Below, one piece after another: positions 1-8,590 of a stretch of DNA of 64,000 nucleotides. This DNA comes from AP-15 sp963762575. Its GTDB lineage: Bacteria; Pseudomonadota; Alphaproteobacteria; ATCC43930; CGMCC-115725. The translations under genes were made by a program, and so were the position numbers. Location: positions 310,001 to 374,000 of the forward strand of contig CAVXLL010000013.1 of NCBI GenBank assembly GCA_963762575.1, written 5' to 3'. Positions within the stretch are counted from its first letter, which is position 1; every line of letters starts with the position of its first letter. Under the pieces are notes generated by a model, which did not search any database, was not told the origin of the DNA, and was given only the letters and a program-made list of their open reading frames with translations.

Positions 1-394
1 ACGCGACTGCGAGAGCATGGCCAATCCATTGGTCCAAACCTCGCTCGAATGACGTATCGATAATTGAACGAACAAGGAGAGCGGCATCACGCGGGGACCA
101 CTCGCCGCGCGGGTTGGCGCAACTGGTCAGCTGGTGCATGAATTCATTGATCTTCCACGCCCGGTTAAGATCGGCGTCGGGAACCGGGCGGTCTAAGAGG
201 AACGTCCGAACGGCGACTGTGAGATCGTGGGCGAAGATGCACAAGAAAGCGCTTCTCGCGTCAGCGCCCATTTGCTCAAACTCCGTGAGTATGTGTTCGA
301 CGTCCAGCGGCTCCCCCGCCATCACCGTGCCATCGGCATATTGGACTGTCGGCCCGTAAAGCCGGTTTGCGGTGACAGTTTGATGAGCTTTCAT
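1..394 (-). CDS. Unidentified protein, 3' end cut by window edge
   Basis: An open frame of 131 codons starts at the ATG at 394 and continues past the left edge of the window without a stop. The N-terminus begins MKAHQTVTANRL and the visible part is a soluble, acidic, helix-rich sequence with motifs such as HDLTVAVRTFLLD and NEFMHQLTSC. No signal peptide or membrane segment is visible. Codon use is like the neighbouring core genes and no competing frame is better, so I take it as real. I do not recognise the family. It is on the same strand as leuC but lies 263 bp downstream of it, so it probably has its own promoter. Confidence 0.6.
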   Translation of the reverse strand, partial: MKAHQTVTANRLYGPTVQYADGTVMAGEPLDVEHILTEFEQMGADARSAFLCIFAHDLTVAVRTFLLDRPVPDADLNRAWKINEFMHQLTSCANPRGEWSPRDAALLVRSIIDTSFERGLDQWIGHALAVA

Positions 395-657
395 GGGATC
401 TCGTCCCGCGGTAAACCATCCACCGGATAACCGCGTTCCTCCAACACCTAGATTCGGGTGTTGCCTTGAAAAACGCGTCCGTCCGATTTCACTCTCAACT
501 GCTCCTTGTTACCCGGTCTCGGCCGCAGCGACTCCACAATTTCCTCCGTTGGCCTGCTGCGATGGTATTCGAGGCTTCTACGGGCGTCAGGGTCCTGTTC
601 GTATACAGCATCGTGTATTCGCCGGAGCGGCGGGCGACCGCCGCGCAATTCGTCAGT

Positions 658-2073
658 TCAGCCCAATTGGCGCACGTCGGCGAGGTGGCCGGCGATGGCG
701 GCGGCGGCGGCCATGGCGGGGCCCATTAGGTGGGTCTTGGCGTTCTTGCCTTGGCGGCCTTCGAAATTGCGGTTCGAGGTCGAGGCGATGCGCTCGCCGT
801 TCATCGCCTTGTCGTCGTTCATCGACATGCACATCGAACAGCCGGCGTCGCGCCACTGAAACCCGGCTTCCAGGAAGACCCGGTCGAGACCTTCCTCCTC
901 GGCCTGGTGCTTGACGTGGCCCGACCCCGGCACCACCAGCGCGGTGACCCCGTCGGCGACCTTGCGTCCTCTCGCGATGGCCGCAGCCGCCCGCAGATCC
1001 TCGATGCGGCTGTTGGTGCACGATCCGATGAACACGCGCTGCACCGGCACCTGGCTCAGCAGGGTGTTGGGTTTCAGCTGCATGTATTGCAGGGCCCGCT
1101 CGACTGCTGCCCGCCTCAGAGGGTCGTCGATCCGGGCGGGATCGGGCACCCGGCCGGTTATCGGCGCCGCCTGCTCCGGGTTGGTGCCCCAGGTGACGTG
1201 CGGCGCGATGTCGGCGGCGTCGAGATGCGCCTCCTTGTCGTATTTGGCGCCGGGGTCAGTGGGCAGGGTCCGCCAATAGGCGACAGCCTGCTCCCAGGCG
1301 GCACCCTTGGGTGCGAAGGGCCGGCCCATCACATAGGCGATGGTCTTTTCATCGGGCGCGACAAGCCCAGCGCGCGCGCCCGCCTCGATCGACATGTTGC
1401 ACACCGTCATCCGGCCTTCCATCGACATGTCGCGGAAGGTGCTGCCGGCATATTCGAACACATGCCCGGTGCCGCCGGCCGTGCCGATCTTGGCGATGAT
1501 CGCCAGGATCACGTCCTTGGGGCTGACCCCGGCGCCCAGCGCGCCGTTGACCTCGATCAGCATATTCTTGGCCGGCGCCTGGATCAGGGTCTGGGTCGCC
1601 AACACATGCTCGACCTCAGAGGTGCCGATGCCAAAGGCGAGGGCGCCCATCGCCCCGTGCGTCGCGGTGTGGCTGTCGCCGCAAACGATCGTCATGCCTG
1701 GCTGGGAGAGGCCCTGCTCCGGTCCGATGATGTGGACGATGCCCTGGTCAATGCTGTCGATCGCGAAGTAGGGGACGCCGAATTCCTTGACGTTGCGCTC
1801 GAGCACGTCGACCTGCAGCTTCGACTCGGCATTGGCGATGCCGGCGACGCCGGCTGCCCGGTTGGTGGTCGGAATGTTGTGGTCGGCCACGGCCATCGTC
1901 GCGTCGGGCCGGCGGACCTTGCGGCTGGCGAGCTTCAGCCCTTCGAAGGCTTGCGGCGTCGTGACCTCGTGGATCAGGTGAAGGTCGATGTAGATCAGGT
2001 ACGTGCCTTCGCCCTGCGGGGCGATGACGTGGTTCTCCCAGATCTTGTCGTATAGGGTGCGCGGCTGGGTCAT
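658..2073 (-). CDS. leuC: 3-isopropylmalate dehydratase large subunit
   Basis: LeuC carries the 4Fe-4S cluster of isopropylmalate isomerase, which interconverts 2- and 3-isopropylmalate in leucine biosynthesis in the cytoplasm, together with the small subunit LeuD. The aconitase-family signatures are present: GDSHTATHGAMGALAFG in the N-terminal third, and cluster cysteines in FIGSCTNSR and DAGCSMCMSMND. The 471-residue length from the ATG at 2073 is normal. A GTG at 2085 overlaps the rplS stop and would add four residues; I prefer the ATG, where MTQPRTLYDKIW begins the usual LeuC start. It is the last gene of the ffh-rpsP-rimM-trmD-rplS-leuC operon. leuD is not in the window. Confidence 0.97.
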   Translation of the reverse strand: MTQPRTLYDKIWENHVIAPQGEGTYLIYIDLHLIHEVTTPQAFEGLKLASRKVRRPDATMAVADHNIPTTNRAAGVAGIANAESKLQVDVLERNVKEFGVPYFAIDSIDQGIVHIIGPEQGLSQPGMTIVCGDSHTATHGAMGALAFGIGTSEVEHVLATQTLIQAPAKNMLIEVNGALGAGVSPKDVILAIIAKIGTAGGTGHVFEYAGSTFRDMSMEGRMTVCNMSIEAGARAGLVAPDEKTIAYVMGRPFAPKGAAWEQAVAYWRTLPTDPGAKYDKEAHLDAADIAPHVTWGTNPEQAAPITGRVPDPARIDDPLRRAAVERALQYMQLKPNTLLSQVPVQRVFIGSCTNSRIEDLRAAAAIARGRKVADGVTALVVPGSGHVKHQAEEEGLDRVFLEAGFQWRDAGCSMCMSMNDDKAMNGERIASTSNRNFEGRQGKNAKTHLMGPAMAAAAAIAGHLADVRQLG

Positions 2074-2081
2074 GGCTGCGT

Positions 2082-2516
2082 TCACTCCGATTGGTTGGTT
2101 TCTTCGATTTGCGGTCGGACGCTCGCGCCCGCTCGTTTGGCGCCGGACCGCCCGCTGTCGCGGGCGCGTTCAGTGATGCGCGCCCGCTTGCCGGTGAGGC
2201 CGCGCAGGTAATAGAGCTTGGCCCGCCGCACCACGCCGCGCCGCACCACATCGATTGAAGTGATGCGGGGCGAATATAGCGGGAAGATGCGCTCCACCCC
2301 CTCGCCATACGAGATCTTCCGCAAAGTGAAGTTGGAGTTCACCCCGGCGTTCTTGCGGCCGATGCAAACGCCTTCGAAGACCTGGATGCGCTCACGTTCG
2401 CCTTCGACGACTTTGACGCCGACCCGCAACGTGTCGCCGGGCTGGAACTCCGGGATGGGCCGGCTGGCCGCGAGCTTGTCGACCTGCTCCTGCTCGAGCT
2501 GCTGCAGAAGGTTCAT
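2082..2516 (-). CDS. rplS: 50S ribosomal protein L19
   Basis: L19 sits at the 30S-50S interface of the ribosome. The protein (144 residues from the ATG at 2516) has the family core, including FQPGDTLRVGVKV, ERIQVFEGVCIGRKN, SYGEGVERIFPLYSP and the C-terminal KLYYLRGLTGKRARI. Beyond the usual end it carries a basic, then acidic tail of about 25 residues, a common alphaproteobacterial extension. The ATG overlaps the trmD stop as TGATG, implying translational coupling; a GTG three bases upstream is the alternative start. The gene is followed directly by leuC. Confidence 0.97.
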   Translation of the reverse strand: MNLLQQLEQEQVDKLAASRPIPEFQPGDTLRVGVKVVEGERERIQVFEGVCIGRKNAGVNSNFTLRKISYGEGVERIFPLYSPRITSIDVVRRGVVRRAKLYYLRGLTGKRARITERARDSGRSGAKRAGASVRPQIEETNQSE

Positions 2517-3250
2517 CACTCCACCTCTCGATCTCTATTGCCGCCGCGTTCGGCGGCCGGTTCCTGTGCCGCCAAGTGGCGCTCCCACAAATCCGGCCGG
2601 CGCTCGCGGGTCAGGCGCTTTGCCTCGGCCCGGCGCCAAGCCCTGATGCGTCCATGATCGCCTGACACGAGCACCTCCGGCACGGCTCGCCCTTGCCACA
2701 GCTGCGGGCGAGTATATTGCGGATATTCGAGCAGACCCTCGGCGAAACTTTCCTCGGCCAGCACCTCGGCGGATCCGACGACACCCGGCAACAATCGTAC
2801 ACAGGCGTCGATCAGCGCGATCGCCGCAGGCTCACCGCCCGACAGCACAAAGTCGCCGAGGCTTACCTCCGCGATGCCATGCGCCCCCAGCACACGCTCG
2901 TCCACACCCTCGAAGCGGCCGCAGATCAGGCGCACACCCGGCATCTCGGCAAACTCGCGCACCCGCTGCTGCTCGAGCCGGCAGCCGCGCGGCGACAGCA
3001 GGATCAAGGATCCCGCCCCGTCTGCACCGGCGATTGCCGCATCGAGCACGTCCGGCCGCATGACCATACCTGGCCCGCCGCCGAACGGCGCGTCGTCGAC
3101 GGAGCGGTGTTTATCACCCGCATAGGCGCGGATGTCCACCGTTTCGAGCCGCCACAGCCCGGCCTTCAGCGCTTTGCCGGCGAGCGAGTAGGCGAGCGGC
3201 CCCGGCAGCATTTCCGGGAAGATCGTAAGTACCGTCGCGCGCCAGGTCAT
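2516..3250 (-). CDS. trmD: tRNA (guanine(37)-N1)-methyltransferase
   Basis: TrmD transfers a methyl group from S-adenosylmethionine to N1 of G37 in tRNAs reading CNN and some other codons, which prevents +1 frameshifting. The 244-residue SPOUT-fold enzyme shows the diagnostic motifs in order: DDAPFGGGPGMVM, CGRFEGVDERV, the trefoil-knot SAM site EVSLGDFVLSGGE, and LLEYPQYTRP. Its start ATG overlaps the rimM stop by the ATGA arrangement and its stop overlaps rplS, the classical rpsP-rimM-trmD-rplS operon. Confidence 0.98.
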   Translation of the reverse strand: MTWRATVLTIFPEMLPGPLAYSLAGKALKAGLWRLETVDIRAYAGDKHRSVDDAPFGGGPGMVMRPDVLDAAIAGADGAGSLILLSPRGCRLEQQRVREFAEMPGVRLICGRFEGVDERVLGAHGIAEVSLGDFVLSGGEPAAIALIDACVRLLPGVVGSAEVLAEESFAEGLLEYPQYTRPQLWQGRAVPEVLVSGDHGRIRAWRRAEAKRLTRERRPDLWERHLAAQEPAAERGGNRDREVE

Positions 3251-3816
3251 GGCTCGTCATCGCCCAGCAGCCCCGGCGGCGGGTCAAGGACGAGCCGCCC
3301 CTCCGCCGGCGCGACGATCGGCACGACCGCCCGAGTGAACGGCACCAGCACGGGCGGCGCGCCATCGCGCGCCAGTTCGAGCGTGTCGCCGGCCCCGAAA
3401 TCGTAGATCGCGCGCACGCGCCCGACCCGTGTCCCGTCTCCGAGGACGGCGTCGAGGCCGATCAGATCGGCGTGGTAATATTCCTCCGTCTCGGGTTGCG
3501 GCAGAGCCGAGCGGGGGAGATAGAGACGCAGCCCGCGCAGCGCCTCAGCTCGGTCGCGGTCCTCTATACCCGGAAGGCGCGCGATCAATACGCCCTTTGC
3601 GACGCCGCAAAGGCGCAGATCGAATTGCCGGCGGCCGGTTTCGTCCTCTAACGGGCCATAACCGGCGACGTCCTCGGGCACTTCGGTAAAGCTCTTGATC
3701 CGCACTGCGCCCTGGACGCCCTGAGGCCTGGTAACAATCCCGACGCACACCCGTCGCGAAGGTCCCTCATCCCGGCCCGCACCCCGCTCGCGGGAAAAGA
3801 GAGGGGCATTCGCCAT
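3247..3816 (-). CDS. rimM: 16S rRNA processing protein RimM
   Basis: RimM assists late maturation of the 30S head domain and binds ribosomal protein S19. The N-terminal RimM barrel begins at VCVGIVTRPQGVQGAVRIKSF and the C-terminal PRC-barrel contains EYYHADLIGLDAVLGDG and DTLELARDG; the protein ends with a proline-rich VLDPPPGLLG tail. I choose the ATG at 3816 (MANAPLFSRE, 189 residues); an ATG at 3840 would add eight residues with no family support. The gene lies between rpsP (57 bp upstream) and trmD (4-bp overlap). Confidence 0.95.
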   Translation of the reverse strand: MANAPLFSRERGAGRDEGPSRRVCVGIVTRPQGVQGAVRIKSFTEVPEDVAGYGPLEDETGRRQFDLRLCGVAKGVLIARLPGIEDRDRAEALRGLRLYLPRSALPQPETEEYYHADLIGLDAVLGDGTRVGRVRAIYDFGAGDTLELARDGAPPVLVPFTRAVVPIVAPAEGRLVLDPPPGLLGDDEP

Positions 3817-3873
3817 GGGTTCGCGTATACGGGAGTTCATGGCAGACCAGCACAGAAGGCGGGTCCGGTGGGC

Positions 3874-4233
3874 TCAGCTTCGGCCGACGGCGGCGCCTGC
3901 CGCCTCTTCGGCGGCCTTCAGCCTTTCCTGAGCCCGCGCCTTCGGCCGAGATTTGACCGGAGTTTCGCGGACCGGCGGTTTCTCGATCAGCCCGGCATCG
4001 CCGAGGAAGCGCTCGACGCGCTCGGTCGGCAGCGCGCCGACTCCCAGCCAATGTCGGATCCGTTCGGCCCTTAGAGTCACACGATCGGCATGTGACCGGT
4101 CGAGCATCGGATTATAGGTCCCGAGCTTTTCGATAAAGCGGCCGTCGCGGGGGCTGCGCGAATCCGCGACGACAATGCTGTAGTAAGGGCGCTTCTTTGC
4201 GCCTCCGCGCGCAAGGCGGATTTTCAACGACAT
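3874..4233 (-). CDS. rpsP: 30S ribosomal protein S16
   Basis: S16 is an early-binding protein of the 30S body. The N-terminal 80 residues match the family closely: MSLKIRLARGGAKKRPYYSIVVADSRSPRDGRFIE and GTYNPML. A lysine/alanine-rich C-terminal tail of about 35 residues extends the protein to 119 residues, typical for alphaproteobacteria. It lies 14 bp downstream of ffh on the same strand, so the operon probably starts at or before ffh. Confidence 0.97.
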   Translation of the reverse strand: MSLKIRLARGGAKKRPYYSIVVADSRSPRDGRFIEKLGTYNPMLDRSHADRVTLRAERIRHWLGVGALPTERVERFLGDAGLIEKPPVRETPVKSRPKARAQERLKAAEEAAGAAVGRS

Positions 4234-4247
4234 CCTGACACCCTCAT

Positions 4248-5624
4248 CTAGTGCCGTAAACCGCCGGGCAGCAGTCCCGCTAGCCCGTGCCGCGACAGGC
4301 CCTTGGGGCCGAGCTTCTTCATCTTTTTCGTGATGTCGGCCATATCTTGATACTGTTTCAGGAGCCGATTGATCTCCTGCACCGAGGTGCCCGAGCCTGA
4401 CGCGATGCGCCGGCGGCGGGACCCGTTGAGCAACTTGGGGTTGCGCCGTTCGCCCTTGGTCATCGACGAGATGATCGCCTCCTGACGCTTGATGATGCGC
4501 TCGTCGATATTCGCTTCGTCCAGCTGCTTCTTGATCTTGCCGATCCCGGGCAGCAGCTTCAGCATCCCGCCCATGCCACCCATGCGACGGATCTGGCGTA
4601 GTTGCGCGGCGAGGTCGTCGAGGTCGAACCGGCCCTTCTCCAACTTGGCGGCGAGCTTTTCCGCCTCCTCTTGGTCGACCGTCTCGGCCGCCTTCTCAAC
4701 CAGGCTGACGACGTCGCCCATGCCGAGAATGCGCCCGGCGATGCGCTCGGGGTGAAACGGCTCGAGCGCCTCAATGCGTTCGCCGACCCCCATCAGCACG
4801 ATCGGCTTGCCGGTGATCGCACGCATCGACAATGCCGCCCCGCCGCGGGCGTCGCCGTCGACCCGGGTCAGCACGATCCCGGTGATGCCGGCGCGTTCGC
4901 CAAAGGCCTTCGCGACATTGACCGCGTCCTGGCCGGTCATCGCATCGGCGACGAGCAGGGTCTCGTGCGGCGCCGCGGCCTCGCGCACCGCCGCGACTTC
5001 GAGCATCAGCTCCTCGTTGACATGCAGCCGGCCGGCAGTGTCGAGGATGACGACGTCGTAGCCCTCGGTGCGCCCGGTCTGCAATGCCCGGCGGGTAATC
5101 GCGACCGGCCTTTCGCCCGGCACGATCGGCAGCGAGGGAACGCCGATCTGACGGCCGAGAATGGCGAGCTGCTCCTGCGCCGCCGGCCGCTGCACATCGA
5201 GCGAGGCGAGCAATACCTTCTTGCGGTTTTGCGCCTTCAGCCGGCTGGCAATCTTCGCCGCTGTCGTCGTTTTGCCCGAGCCCTGAAGTCCGACCAGCAT
5301 GACGACGACGGGGGAAGGAGCGTTCAGATCAATGCCATTGGTCCTGGCGGCGCCTTCGCCGCCCCCGAGCACCTCGACGAGATGGTCGTGGACGATTTTC
5401 ACGACCATCTGCGCCGGCGTCACCGAGCGCAGCACCTCTTGCCCAAGTGCCTTTTCGCGGATCGCGGCGACGAAGTCCCTGACCACCGGCAGCGCTACAT
5501 CGGCCTCGAGCAACGCGATCCGGATCTCGCGCAAGGCGGTCCCGACATCGGCCTCCGTCAGCGCGCCGTGGCGGCGCAGCCGGTCGAAGACGTCGGTGAG
5601 GCGATCACTGAGGCTGTCGAACAT
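4248..5624 (-). CDS. ffh: Signal recognition particle protein Ffh
   Basis: Ffh (SRP54) binds 4.5S RNA and signal sequences of nascent membrane proteins, and delivers them to FtsY at the membrane by GTP hydrolysis in both partners. The N domain (about residues 1-85) is followed by the G domain with GLQGSGKTTTAAKIA (P-loop), DVQRPAAQEQL, the switch DTAGRL and TRVDGDARGGAAL. The methionine-rich M domain follows (MGGMGGMLKLLPG ... GSGTSVQEINRLLKQY). I choose the ATG at 5624 (MFDSLSDRLTDVF, 458 residues); the frame is open upstream to a TTG at 5654 but that extension is not part of the family. First gene of the rpsP operon. Confidence 0.97.
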   Translation of the reverse strand: MFDSLSDRLTDVFDRLRRHGALTEADVGTALREIRIALLEADVALPVVRDFVAAIREKALGQEVLRSVTPAQMVVKIVHDHLVEVLGGGEGAARTNGIDLNAPSPVVVMLVGLQGSGKTTTAAKIASRLKAQNRKKVLLASLDVQRPAAQEQLAILGRQIGVPSLPIVPGERPVAITRRALQTGRTEGYDVVILDTAGRLHVNEELMLEVAAVREAAAPHETLLVADAMTGQDAVNVAKAFGERAGITGIVLTRVDGDARGGAALSMRAITGKPIVLMGVGERIEALEPFHPERIAGRILGMGDVVSLVEKAAETVDQEEAEKLAAKLEKGRFDLDDLAAQLRQIRRMGGMGGMLKLLPGIGKIKKQLDEANIDERIIKRQEAIISSMTKGERRNPKLLNGSRRRRIASGSGTSVQEINRLLKQYQDMADITKKMKKLGPKGLSRHGLAGLLPGGLRH

Positions 5625-5994
5625 TCTGGCCCTCAACACGCGCTGCGACGGCAAAAGTGCCAGTGCACGAAACTCGCGGACTGGCGACCCGGGCTATCCC
5701 AGCGGGTGTGTCGCTCGCTTCCCTCGGAAGCGCAGCCGGAACGTAGTCGCGCCGCGGCTTTCTGTCAATTGCGCCACCCCGGTTCCGAGTCTGGACCGGC
5801 GATCAGGTTATGATGGACCGCGCGACCCGAAAGCTGAGAGGCCACCAAGCGGTAACGCAAACGCGGCCTCGGCAATCGATTCTCTCAAACAGCCCGGGTC
5901 CGGCATCGATCCGCAGTAACGGATTCCGCGGGTTACGAGAACGAATTTGGCGTTTCCCCGTCGTGCAGCTATGGAGAACGCAGGGGGATCTGCA
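5625..5994. other. Intergenic region between divergent ffh and the 5995 gene
   Basis: About 370 bp without a convincing gene. It must contain the promoters for the minus-strand ffh operon and for the plus-strand secreted-protein gene. The short open frames within it have no coding character. I see no terminator, palindromic repeat or structured RNA that I can name. Confidence 0.5.
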
Positions 5995-6438
5995 ATGTTA
6001 AAGCTGACGATCATCTTTCTCGCGGGTGCGCTCACCTTTGCGTGCCTGCCGGCGGTCGCCGCGGAACTTCCCGACTACGGTTCGAAGAATTTCAGCCCGT
6101 CGGACGACACGCCGAGTTATTTCGCCAACGAGACCGCTCCAGTGTCCGCCAGGACCGCGGACGCAACTCCCCGCGACTGGTCTGCCGTAGATGAGATGGC
6201 CCCAGCGCGGCCGGCATTCGAGGGCGCCCGCTGGGGCCACACCCATAGCGGACGGCGCGGCCGATACGCCATTGGCCAAGGATCCGGCCCGCATGCAGCG
6301 GCCAGATCGGCGGGCAGGGGGTACTCGACGCACGCTGCGGGCGGGGGAGGCGGCAAAGCGTTCAGGACGAGCGGGAAGCATGGCAAACCGCGCGCCAGAC
6401 ACGCGAGCTTTGGCGCGGCGCGTTATACGGTGAACTGA
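5995..6438 (+). CDS. Small secreted hypothetical protein
   Basis: The protein (147 residues) begins with a clear Sec signal peptide, MLKLTIIFLAGALTFACLPAVAA, with probable cleavage after AVAA. The mature part is low-complexity: an acidic/polar N-terminal half and a glycine-, histidine- and arginine-rich C-terminal half (HSGRRGRYAIGQG, GGGGGKAFRTSGKHGK). I chose the ATG at 5995 because the signal peptide starts there and an AGGGGGA ribosome binding site lies about 10 bp upstream; the frame extends further upstream without hydrophobic character. Function unknown; probably periplasmic or extracellular. It is followed by dapF after 77 bp. Confidence 0.6.
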   Translation: MLKLTIIFLAGALTFACLPAVAAELPDYGSKNFSPSDDTPSYFANETAPVSARTADATPRDWSAVDEMAPARPAFEGARWGHTHSGRRGRYAIGQGSGPHAAARSAGRGYSTHAAGGGGGKAFRTSGKHGKPRARHASFGAARYTVN

Positions 6439-6515
6439 CCCACCGTACGCTCTGGTCCGCGCCGGTTCTCTGCGGCGTTGGACAGGGCGGTCCGTGCCGC
6501 CATATAAGCGGCGCG

Positions 6516-7355
6516 ATGGGGAAAGTCCGGTTTTTCAAGATGCATGGGCTCGGCAACGATTTTGTCGTGCTTGATTTTCGCCGGGGCGCGATCCCTTTCG
6601 GTGTCGAAGCCGCGCGCAGATTGGCAGATCGCCGGACCGGCATCGGATGTGATCAGGTGATCCTGCTCGAGCCGCCGCGCCATCCCGCGGCCCAGGTTCT
6701 GATGCGCATCCGCAATGCCGATGGCAGCGAGGCCGAGGCCTGCGGCAATGCCACACGGTGCGTCGCCGACCTGCTGTACCGTGAAACTCGGGACTCGCGG
6801 GTGCGGATCCAGACCGCGGCGGGTCTGCTCGAGGCGGAGGCGCTGGCCGATGGGTCAATTGCGGTCGATATGGGACCGGCGCGAACGGCTTGGCGCGAGA
6901 TTCCGCTGTCGCGCGCTATGGACACCGATCGGGTCGACTTGACATGGGGTCCGCTGACGGAGGCGGTCTGCACGAACATCGGCAACCCGCACGCAACTTT
7001 TTTTGTAGATGACGTTGACACCGTCGATCTCGCCGCACTCGGGCCGCCGCTCGAACATCACCCGCTCTTTCCGGAGCGCGCAAATATCGGTATTGCGGAA
7101 ATCCGCAGTCCCAGGACAATGCGGGTGCGGGTATGGGAACGCGGCGCTGGGATCACCCGAGCCTGTGGCACGGGCGCCTGCGCCGCGCTCGTAGCCGCCC
7201 ACCGGCGCGGGCTCTCCGAGCGCTGCGCGATCGTCGAACTCGATGGCGGCACACTCGACATAGCTTGGCGCGAAGATGGCCATGTGATCATGACCGGGCC
7301 GGCAGCGCTGAGCTTCGAGGGCACGTTCAACTCGGATCTGCTGACGGCGGGCTGA
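6516..7355 (+). CDS. dapF: Diaminopimelate epimerase
   Basis: DapF converts LL- to meso-diaminopimelate, the direct precursor of lysine and of the peptidoglycan cross-link, by a cofactor-independent two-thiol racemisation. Both catalytic cysteines are present in their motifs: ACGNATRC in the first half and ACGTGACAA in the second, along with the N-terminal FFKMHGLGNDFVVLD and NADGSEAEACGN. Length (279 residues) is normal. mtaB starts 5 bp after the stop and ftsY follows, an order common in alphaproteobacteria. Confidence 0.97.
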   Translation: MGKVRFFKMHGLGNDFVVLDFRRGAIPFGVEAARRLADRRTGIGCDQVILLEPPRHPAAQVLMRIRNADGSEAEACGNATRCVADLLYRETRDSRVRIQTAAGLLEAEALADGSIAVDMGPARTAWREIPLSRAMDTDRVDLTWGPLTEAVCTNIGNPHATFFVDDVDTVDLAALGPPLEHHPLFPERANIGIAEIRSPRTMRVRVWERGAGITRACGTGACAALVAAHRRGLSERCAIVELDGGTLDIAWREDGHVIMTGPAALSFEGTFNSDLLTAG

Positions 7356-7360
7356 GCGTC

Positions 7361-8590
7361 ATGCATGAGAATGAGATCATCACCTTTGGCTGCCGGCTGA
7401 ACACGTTCGAATCAGAGGTCATTCGTCGCGCCGCGGCCGCCGCCGGACTGACCGGCGCGGTCATCGTAAATACCTGCGCGGTTACTGCCGAGGCCGAGCG
7501 GCAGGCGCGCCAGGCGATCCGCCGCGCGCGGCGGCGGGACCCCGGGGCAAAAATTTTGGTAACCGGTTGTGCCGCCCATTTGTCGCCGGAACATTATGCC
7601 GCGCTGCCAGAAGTCGACCGCGTACTCGATAATCAGGCGAAGCTGCGGCCAGAGAGCTATCTGCCGGAGGAAACTGCGCCGTCCGATCCGATCGAAATCG
7701 CGCCGCATTTCGTCGACGGTTTCGAGGGCAAATGCCGCGCTTTTCTGCAGGTCCAGCAGGGCTGCGATCACCGCTGCACTTTTTGCATCATCCCCTATGC
7801 TCGAGGGGCCAGCCGCTCGGTTCCGATGGGCGTCATCGCCGATCAGGCGCGCCATCTGGTCGCGGCCGATTACCGTGAGATCGTGCTAACCGGTGTCGAT
7901 CTGACCGCTTATGGGGCAGACCTGCCCGGGAAGCCCAGCCTCGGGCAGATGGTTAGACGGCTCCTTGCCGCCGTGCCTGAACTGCAGCGACTGCGCCTCT
8001 CCTCCCTCGACCCGGCGGAAATCGACATTGAACTGTGGCAGCTGCTGGCCGAAGAGGAGCGGCTGATGCCGCACCTGCATTTATCGTTGCAGGCCGGCGC
8101 CGACCTGGTTTTGAAGCGCATGAAGCGGCGCCATTCCCGCGATCAAGCGATAGCTGTTGCGCAGCGCGCCCGAGCATTGCGTCCCGAGGTAGCGCTCGGC
8201 GCCGATCTGATCGCCGGGTTTCCGACCGAGACGGAGGAAATGTTCAGCCACACCCTCGACCTGATCGGCGAATGCGGGCTCGCCTTTGTCCATGTGTTCC
8301 CCTACAGCGTGCGGGCAGGGACGCCCGCCGCCCGCATGCCGCAACTGCCCGGTGCAGTGATCAAGGAGCGTGCCGCGAGGCTGCGGGCAGCAGGGGAGGC
8401 CGCTCTCGCCGCAGAACTGTCCGCGCGGGTCGGCAGTGAAGCCGATGTCCTGATCGAGCGCCCCGGCATGGGCCGCGCCCCGTTCTATGCTGCGGTGAGC
8501 TTCACGGCCCCCGACGCCGTCGGGTTGGTCCGGCGCATGCGCCTTATCGGGGCCAGCGGACGCAACCTTATCGGAGCAGCCGTTCGATGA
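7361..8590 (+). CDS. mtaB: tRNA t6A37 methylthiotransferase MtaB
   Basis: A radical-SAM methylthiotransferase that converts t6A37 to ms2t6A37 in tRNAs decoding ANN codons. The N-terminal UPF0004 domain starts MHENEIITFGCRLN and contains further cluster cysteines (IVNTCAVTAEAE, VTGCAAH). The radical-SAM cluster motif CxxxCxxC is in QQGCDHRCTFCIIPYARG, and the barrel continues with LRLSSLDPAEID and HLHLSLQAG. The C-terminal TRAM-like part is present. I chose the ATG at 7361, just after the dapF stop; the frame is open further upstream but overlaps dapF entirely. The stop overlaps the ftsY start as ATGA. Confidence 0.93.
   Translation: MHENEIITFGCRLNTFESEVIRRAAAAAGLTGAVIVNTCAVTAEAERQARQAIRRARRRDPGAKILVTGCAAHLSPEHYAALPEVDRVLDNQAKLRPESYLPEETAPSDPIEIAPHFVDGFEGKCRAFLQVQQGCDHRCTFCIIPYARGASRSVPMGVIADQARHLVAADYREIVLTGVDLTAYGADLPGKPSLGQMVRRLLAAVPELQRLRLSSLDPAEIDIELWQLLAEEERLMPHLHLSLQAGADLVLKRMKRRHSRDQAIAVAQRARALRPEVALGADLIAGFPTETEEMFSHTLDLIGECGLAFVHVFPYSVRAGTPAARMPQLPGAVIKERAARLRAAGEAALAAELSARVGSEADVLIERPGMGRAPFYAAVSFTAPDAVGLVRRMRLIGASGRNLIGAAVR

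Noticed and set aside
730..2055. 441-codon open frame antisense to leuC
   Set aside because: It mirrors leuC codon bias on the opposite strand, is His/Asp/Arg-rich and matches no family. leuC is intact beneath it.
4602..5813. 403-codon open frame antisense to ffh
   Set aside because: Shadow of ffh, produced by high GC; ffh is complete with all motifs.
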